A stretch of DNA of 64,000 bases from assembly GCF_902635505.1 (NCBI RefSeq), contig NC_045427.1, forward strand, positions 58,678,539 through 58,742,538, in the 5' to 3' direction. This DNA comes from Sarcophilus harrisii. Its lineage: Eukaryota > Chordata > Mammalia > Dasyuromorphia > Dasyuridae. Below, piece after piece: positions 58,031 through 64,000 of the stretch. Position numbers and translations under genes: made by a program. The notes under the pieces are model-generated. The model ran no database searches and was not told the DNA's origin. It was given only the letters and a program-made list of their open reading frames with translations. Numbering within the stretch: the stretch's first letter is position 1; each line of letters begins with the position of its first letter.

Positions 58031-59070
58031 TAATAGCTAGTTTTTTAGAACATTTTAGGATTTGTAAAGTGCACTGATTAGAGGAATGCAAATAAAACAA
58101 CTCTGAGGTACCACCTTACACCTATCAGATTGGCTAAGATGACAGGAAAAGATAATGTTAAATATTGGAGGGGATGTGGGAAAACTGAGACACTAATGCA
58201 TTGTTGGTGGAGTTGTGAACTGAATCAGCCATTCTGGAGAGCAATTTGGAACTATGCCCAAATGGCTATAAATGGCTCAATAAGTTATGTTTATTAATGT
58301 AATGGAATACTATTGTTCTATAAGAAGTGATAAGCAGGCTGATTTTAGAAAAGCCTATAAAGAATAACGTGAACTGATGCTAAATGAAGCGAGTAGAACC
58401 AGGAAAACACTATACACAGTAACAGCAAGATTGTGTGACAATCAATTATGTAGACTGAGCTCTTCTCTGCAATTTGGTGATCTAAGGCAATTCCAATAAA
58501 TTTTTTTTTCCTCCAATAAACTTTAAATGGAAAATGCCATCCACATCCAGAGAGAGATGTATAGAGACTGAATGTGGATCAAAGCATACTATTTTCACTT
58601 TTTTTCCTCTCTTTCTTTTTTCTTTCTCGTGTTTTTTCCTCTTTGTTCTGATTTTTCTTTTCAAATATACTTCATATGGAATTATGTTAAAAATGAATGC
58701 ATACATATAACCTATATCAGTTGCTTGCTAGTATGGAAAAGGGAGAGGTAAGGGACTAAGGAGAAAAAAAAATTGGAACTTACAAAATGAAATCTTACAA
58801 AAACGAAAATCATCTTTACATATGATTGTAAAATAATATACTATTAAAATAAAAAAAAGACTTGTAAAGTGCTTAATGTGCATTCTCTCATTTGAACAAC
58901 CCTGGAAGATGCAATCATTATTCCCATTTCATAGATGAATAAACGGAGGCAGATGGAAATGAAATGACCTGCCCACAGGGTCACACAGGCAGTAAGAGTC
59001 TGGGGCAGGATTAAAACTCCAATTTTCCTGACTCCAAGTCCAGAACTCTCACTACTGTACTGTCTGACTG
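58031..59070 (-). mobile_element. MIR fossil split by an L1 insertion
   Basis: The right part 58862-59070 (CATTTCATAGATGAATAAAC, CACAGGGTCACACAGGCAGT, CCTGACTCCAAGTCCAGAAC) is a clear inverted MIR. The left part 58031-58072 ends in the duplicated TTGTAAAGTGC. Confidence 0.65.
58073..58861 (+). mobile_element. L1 3' end with poly(A) and target-site duplication
   Basis: The end of ORF2 and 3' UTR are seen in order: GAGGAATGCAAATAAAACAA, CATTGTTGGTGGAGTTGTGA, GGAGAGCAATTTGGAACTAT, GTAGAACCAGGAAAACACTA, CATCCACATCCAGAGAGAGA, and a tail AATAAAAAAAAGA. It is 5' truncated, with a missing piece near 58265-58290. The 11 bp TTGTAAAGTGC lies at 58062-58072 and 58862-58872. Confidence 0.85.
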
Positions 59071-59397
59071 TCAAATACATGCTTGTTGAATTGAGTTGAA
59101 GTCAGGTTTCCATACACACCATCTGTATCTCTCACATTTGTGCCCTAAAGGAGCCTGGAGAGCCAACAGTGCTTCAAAGATTCTGCCAATTAAACCCAAG
59201 GAGAATTTGGCATCCTCAGCAAAAACGAGGTTCAGGGGCTTGTGTAACATGATGGCTTAGTTAGGACCATCTGTTCTAAGTGTGATGCCTGTAAACCTTA
59301 CCAGTTCTCACTGTATCTCTCAGCCACCAATATTGGCACTACACCATCAATTATCACCATCTTTCATTCAAAAGCCATTTAAGTGCTTACTATGTAC

Positions 59398-59625
59398 AGG
59401 AGTTTGGTAAATAGAGAGCCCAGCTTGGAGTCAGGAAGGCCTGTGTTCAAATGTAGTCTCAGATATTTATTAGCTGCCCAAGGTCAGTTACTTAACCCTA
59501 TTCGTCTCAGTTTCTTTATCTGTAAAATGAGCTGGAGAAAGAAATCACAAATCACTCCAGTATCTTTGCCAAATGGGGTCATGAAGAGTTGGACACAACT
59601 AAAAGCAACTGAACAACAGCAGCAA
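59398..59625 (+). mobile_element. Marsupial tRNA-RTE SINE
   Basis: It has GGAGTCAGGAAGGCCTGTGT, TGTAAAATGAGCTGGAGAAA, AAATGGGGTCATGAAGAGTT and GCAACTGAACAACAGCAGCA. Confidence 0.85.
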
Positions 59626-60274
59626 AATGGGGATAATAATACTTTCACTAATAATACATGTAATGAAGCATTATTTATATAATATTATTACCATCCTCCC
59701 TAGTTCATTACAAGATTAATGAAAACAAAGATATCATTGATGTTGGCAGTTAGAAAACTTGGTTTGTTCATTTTTTTCTTCCAGAAAAACTTTTATCCCT
59801 GTTGATGGATTAACTAATTTATTTTCTTTCCTTTACTAAAGACCTACTATGTGTGAGGGAGTGAATCAGTCTTTGGAAACACAAAGATAAAAAAATGGCA
59901 ATCTTTGACCTTAGGAGATGATATTTGACTGGAGTGGGAAGCATTGGGTACTGTATTTGAAGTCAGGAAGACTATCTCAGATATGCTCTGTGACCTTGAA
60001 CAAGTTACTTACCTGTTAGCTTCAATTTCCTCATCTATAAAATGGGAATAGCAATAGCTAAAAATATTTGTTTAGTTGTTGTGAGGATCAAATGAGATTA
60101 ACATATGGAAAGTGCTCTGTGACATTATTAGTGACTAGAGTCTCTCCTCTGAAATTTTTTTTTTTTGTATTTCTATATATATTTTGCATACATTTATAAG
60201 GATACATGTTTCTCTCTTGGTAGAATTTGTAAGTTTCGAGGATAGCGACTGGGCTTGTGATTTCATTGGTTCTA

Positions 60275-60508
60275 GATCAGGGAATTCCTAAAAATGTAGC
60301 CTGGAGATTGATGGGAGTCTCCAACAACTTTTCAGAGGGTCCTTAAGGTCAAATATATTTAAAAAGTAACACTAAGATTTAATTTCTAATATAGTAAATG
60401 CCAATTTACATAACCCAGATAATAAGAACTCTTTAGGATTCTTAGGATTTTTAAGAGCATAAAGGGGTCCTGAGACCAAAAAGTTTTGAGAACTTCTGTT
60501 TAGGGAAC
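60275..60508 (+). mobile_element. hAT-Charlie-type fossil, right half
   Basis: TTTAATTTCTAATATAGTAA, AGGGGTCCTGAGACCAAAAA and the terminus GTTTTGAGAACTTCTG complement the left-end copy at 6243-6665. Confidence 0.55.
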
Positions 60509-60511
60509 TAA

Positions 60512-60720
60512 TGAGACAGCTAGGGGATGCTAGGTTAAAGGGTAGACTTAAACTCAGGAAGCCCTGAGTTCAAATTTTGTCTCAGACTTTTATTAGCTAG
60601 CTGTATGATCTTGGACAGGTCAGTTAACCATTAGTTTCAATTTCCTCATACATAAAATGAGGGAATTGGACTTCATGGCCTCTCTAAGGCTCCTTCCAGC
60701 TGTAAATCTATGATTTAGAT
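60512..60720 (+). mobile_element. tRNA-derived SINE with CTTCCAGCTGTAAATCTATG tail
   Basis: The head GACAGCTAGGGGATGCTAGG and GAGTTCAAATTTTGTCTCAG is joined to ATGAGGGAATTGGACTTCAT and GGCTCCTTCCAGCTGTAAAT, a different tail from the RTE-type SINEs. Confidence 0.6.
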
Positions 60721-60733
60721 TTAAAATAGATTG

Positions 60734-60985
60734 GGGGAAGCTAGGTGACATGATGGATAGAATGCTGGGCCTGGAATCAGTAACTTGAGTTCAGATTTAA
60801 TCTCAGATACTTACTGGCTATATCATCTTGGGCAGCTAAGTGGAGCAATGGATAAGAATGACTCAAAGACTAACTAGTTGTATGACCCTGGCCAAATTAC
60901 TTCTCCCTTTTGTCTATTACCTCATCTGTAAAATGAGCCAGAGAAGGAAATGGCAGTGAAGAGTGGACAACAAGTGTGACCTCCT
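60734..60985 (+). mobile_element. Marsupial tRNA-RTE SINE, rearranged
   Basis: AGCTAGGTGACATGATGGAT, TCTCAGATACTTACTGGCTA and TCATCTTGGGCAGCTAAGTG show a second head fused inside the first copy. It then continues ATGAGCCAGAGAAGGAAATG and ends near GTGGACAACAAGTG. Confidence 0.7.
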
Positions 60986-61059
60986 AAGTGGGGAAACTTC
61001 TTTTTCAATACCTCCTCTACAACTTGTTTAGTCTTAGTTGCCTAGAATAGTAGTGTCAA

Positions 61060-61185
61060 ACTCCAGTAGAAAAACTGTAGATTGATTTAGAAAGCCACAG
61101 ATTCACATCATCTATGTTGCACTGTATGTTTATTTCTTTTGTTAAATATTTCCCAATTATATTTCAATCTGGTTCAGGTTCAGGC
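61060..61185 (+). mobile_element. hAT-like DNA transposon fossil
   Basis: It starts TAGTGTCAAACTCCAGTAGA, then TAGATTGATTTAGAAAGCCA, GTTAAATATTTCCCAATTAT and TTTCAATCTGGTTCAGG. Elements of this type end in GAGTTTGACAC; the right end is missing here. Confidence 0.5.
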
Positions 61186-61948
61186 TACTGGACCTCTGAA
61201 CTGATGGCTCTGGCTTTGTCCATTCAGAGTTTTAGGGACTTGCTTAGGATCACAGACAGAGCTGTCACTTGAACCCCAGTTTTCCTGGCTTCCAGGCAGG
61301 CTCTCTAACTATCACACTATGCTATTTTTGCCTTTGTATACAGTGCCCGATGTATACTGGGGAATTAAAAATGCTTTTTGATCAACTGATTGGACACAGA
61401 CATGAACAGTCATAGGCTATTCAGTGGTCTAGAAAGGGAGAACTTTGTGTTCAGAAGAATTAATTCACCGTACAAATGAAGGTCAATTTTAAAAACAAAC
61501 AGTTCCCTTTGAGCAGGTTGGTGAATAACAAGAAGCAGCCTCAAGGAAGGGAGGGAAGGAATTTAAAAGTGTGGATCCCAGCTGCTTCTGGTGAATTAAA
61601 AAGAGCTTTCCCCTCCACAAACTTAGAGGTGAAATGGAAACCTATTTCCTAAGAGATTGAGATGGAGAAGTTATTGAAGCACTTAGCATCTCTGTGGCCC
61701 TTGGTAAGGCTTTCCCCAGCAGTTTGGTGGTGATTAATCTACGCAGCCAGCTCGAGACCGGAGAGGTGACCCGAATTATCACTGCTATTTTCCCAGGGAG
61801 GGATGGGAGCCACAGAGGTTAAGTGGTTGGCCTCAGAGCTATAAGAGCTCCAGTCCCAGAGTTATGAGCTGCAGCTGAAAAAGGAACATTTCTTTTTCTT
61901 CTTTGAAGATACTGTCTTGCTTGTAGTAGGTGCTTAATAAATGCTGGT

Positions 61949-62386
61949 TTTCTTCCCTCCCTCCCCCTCGTTTTCTTCTTCCCTCCATCTTTTCTTTGCT
62001 TCCCCCTTCAGCTTATTTTTTTTTAACTTTTCCCCTCACTTTTCCCCTTATTCCTCCCATCCCTCCCTCCCTTCTTTCTTTTTTTTTTGCTCTCTCCCTC
62101 TTCCTTTCCTTTTCTTCCTTCCTTCCTTCCTTCCTTCCTTCCTTCCTTCCTTCCTTCCTTCCTTCCTTCCTTCCTTCCTTCCTTCCTTCCTTCCTTCTTT
62201 TCTTCCTTCCTTCCTTCTTTCCTTCCTCTCTCCCTCCCTCTCGCTTCCCTGACATTTCCCCTCCCTCCCTTCCCTTTCCTTCCTCCCTCCCTCTTTTTCC
62301 TTTCCTCTTTCCTCCTTTCCTCCTTCATTTCCTTCTTCCCTCCCTTGCTTCCCTCCTTCCCTTCTTTCCCTCTCTCTTTTCTTCTT
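61949..62386. repeat. Polypyrimidine tract with (TTCC)20
   Basis: About 440 bp of nearly pure C/T on the plus strand. It includes an uninterrupted TTCC run of about 20 units (62116-62196) and more TTCC around it. The long Phe/Leu/Pro/Ser and Lys/Glu/Gly open frames here come from the repeat, not from genes. Confidence 0.95.
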
Positions 62387-62640
62387 TAATAAATATTTGT
62401 TACACTGAATGAAGGGCCAAGATCACCGGCTAGGTCTTAAGAGGTGCTTTCTTAGTGTCATGTCATGCAGTATAAGCCACATGAAATGGGGAAAACAATT
62501 CCCAGAAGGGAGTAGGGCAGTTTGGATTCTCTTGTTAACTGTCACTAAGGTATGAACTGGCTATGAATCACCTTTCCTCCCTCCTTAATTTCTTTCTCTG
62601 TAAAACATGACATTGAATTAGTTTCCCTAAATTCCCTTTT

Positions 62641-62873
62641 GGGGCAGCTGGGTGGCACCATGGGACACAGAGTGCTGAGCCTGGATTCAGGAAGGCTCAT
62701 CATCCTGAGTTCAAATCCAGCCTCAGACACTTACTAGCTGTGTGACCCTGAGCAAGTCACTTAACCCAGTTTCCTCATCTGTAAATGAGTTGGAGAAGGA
62801 AATAACAAACTATTCTGGTATCTTTGCCAAGAAAACAGGGTCATGGAGAGTTAGACTTGCCTGAACAGCAAAG
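62641..62873 (+). mobile_element. Marsupial tRNA-RTE SINE, near full length
   Basis: GGGGCAGCTGGGTGGCACCA, GAGTTCAAATCCAGCCTCAG, GACCCTGAGCAAGTCACTTA and TATCTTTGCCAAGAAAACAG lead to GCCTGAACAGCAAAG. Confidence 0.9.
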
Positions 62874-62937
62874 TTCTTTCTGGATCTAAGAGTCTATATT
62901 CCAAGATTCCTTCCTGCATTAACATTCTATATCCTGC

Positions 62938-63222
62938 TGATTGTACTGGGGCACGTCTACAATATCTGCTACTGGGAAGGCTGAGGCTAATGGATTGCTT
63001 GAGCACTGGAGTTCTGAGTTATTGTAGGCTAGACCAATTGGGCGTCTTTTCTGTGTTCCGTACCATAATGTATTGATCACTGGAGTCACTGGAAATGGGG
63101 GCACCAGGCTGCCTGAAGAGTGAAACCAATGTAAGTTGGGAATAGACTTTGTGCTAATCAATAATGGGGTTGGGCTGGTGAATAGCTGTTGCTCTTCTAG
63201 TCAGCGGTTAACCAAGTCTCAA
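62938..63222 (+). pseudogene. 7SL (SRP) RNA pseudogene, near full length
   Basis: About 285 bp align along most of 7SL RNA. The blocks in order are: GCACGTCTACAAT (5' end), CTACTGGGAAGGCTGAGGCT, ATTGCTTGAGCACTGGAGTT, TTGGGCGTCTTTTCTGTGTT, a GTCACTGGAAATGGGGGCAC stretch with CACCAGGCTGCC, then GTGCTAATCAATAATGGGGT and GGTGAATAGCTG, ending AACCAAGTCTCAAAAA. Many substitutions affect the S domain and the 5' end is no longer GCCGGGC, so it is a decayed retrocopy in the BEAN1 intron, not an active gene. Confidence 0.85.
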
Positions 63223-64000
63223 AAATTCTCTCAAAAGTCAACAATGGTTGACTTTTGTCAACCATTTAGGTCCAATGTTCTAATACTGCATGTTCTCAGG
63301 TTTCTGGTTAAAACTGGAACTTTAACATTTTATGGTAACAAGAAAGGAAAGAAAAGAGATTTATTACTATGTGGTATTGTTTTTGTTATTGAATGAGAGG
63401 GAGAGGAGAAGGCAAAGGTATGAATTATGAGAAGGATAGAGAGAGAAACTCCTAACAATGTCCTCAGGTGTGCTTGATGTTAAGGGGTCTCTTGTCAGAC
63501 CCATAGGTTACTCCCTTGCCTGAGGTTTACCAGTGTCTCAGAGCAAAGGAAACTCCAAAGGAATGGGGCAAGAGCATATTTTGTCTAACTAAGCCCACTG
63601 GAGGCTGTGAAGGGCAGAGATACATCAGCTTGTCTCTTTTCTCTTCAGGGCTGTCATTTTGCAGAATATTTCACATGAAATCAATGTGACAGGCAGTGCA
63701 GAGGCTGGCGGATTCATGAGGGAATCAACAGCCCCTGGGGAAGGGTGTTGGTGACCTCTTCAGGGTTGTCAGGATGGATTGAGCAAATAGCTATTTGGGA
63801 TGGGACAATCCTGGAGCCCCACAGGACCCTGACCAAATCATGGGAATCTGACGCCCAATTTCTCCTAGACTGGTATGGAAAACCATTTCAAAGGACATTC
63901 AAACTCTTTTGTGCGAGCAACTGCTTTTAAGAAAATGTATCTGAGAGGGTTCTGATCCAGCCATTGGCCCCATGTGAACTCTGACAAGTGATCTCCCCAT

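Larger units (their letters stand above)
53603..64000 (-). other. BEAN1: BEAN1 intron (partial)
   Basis: This is sequence upstream of the last BEAN1 exon on the minus strand. I looked for the exon encoding the His-rich, transmembrane and DSPPG parts and found none. It holds SINEs, L2 and MIR fossils, an L1 end, the 7SL pseudogene, hAT fossils and a large TTCC tract. Confidence 0.7.

Noticed and set aside
61930-62412. Open frames of 100-160 residues in several frames
   Set aside because: They are translations of the polypyrimidine tract (Ser-Phe-Leu-Pro or Lys-Glu-Gly-Arg repeats) with no domain.
53605-64000. Possible upstream BEAN1 exons (transmembrane, His-rich, DSPPG parts)
   Set aside because: No minus-strand stretch with splice sites codes for these parts. 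The interval is repeats and unassigned intron sequence.

Overview
The window is vertebrate nuclear DNA, almost certainly from a marsupial. It is mostly intron and intergenic sequence, packed with tRNA-derived SINEs of the marsupial type (head like GGGCAGCTAGGTGG, tail like GACTGAACAACAA that resembles an RTE LINE end). It also carries L1 3' ends, an RTE/BovB-like fragment, L2/MIR fossils and hAT-type DNA transposon fossils. The species cannot be fixed from the sequence alone.

Three protein-coding loci are supported. (1) TK2, mitochondrial thymidine kinase 2, plus strand: seven exons between 2159 and 25057 encode the last 188 residues. The upstream exons (targeting peptide and P-loop) lie before the window. 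(2) A SPATA2-family gene, minus strand: two coding exons (36723-36388 and 34211-32856) with clean splice sites give a 563-residue protein. It has the PUB-domain signature of SPATA2/SPATA2L but no recognisable C-terminal zinc-finger cysteines. (3) BEAN1, minus strand: only the last coding exon (53504-53159), which carries the PPPY and PPY motifs, followed by a probable 3.2 kb 3' UTR ending near 49965. The rest of BEAN1 lies beyond 64000.

Layout: 1-25.9 kb is the 3' half of TK2. Its introns hold a ~200 bp-arm inverted repeat and an ~830 bp trinucleotide array with a higher-order period. 25.9-32.8 kb is intergenic and includes a 182 bp duplicated minisatellite. 32.8-37 kb is the SPATA2-like gene. 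37-50 kb is a repeat-rich intergenic stretch. 50-53.5 kb is the BEAN1 3' end. 53.5-64 kb is BEAN1 intron, containing a near-full-length 7SL RNA pseudogene and nested transposon insertions.

The TK2-BEAN1 tail-to-tail order matches what I know of human 16q21. I know of no SPATA2-family gene between them in human, so the SPATA2-like gene is the most interesting object here. The three genes have no evident joint pathway: TK2 makes mitochondrial dNMPs, BEAN1 is a NEDD4-binding membrane protein, and SPATA2 proteins link CYLD to ubiquitin signalling.
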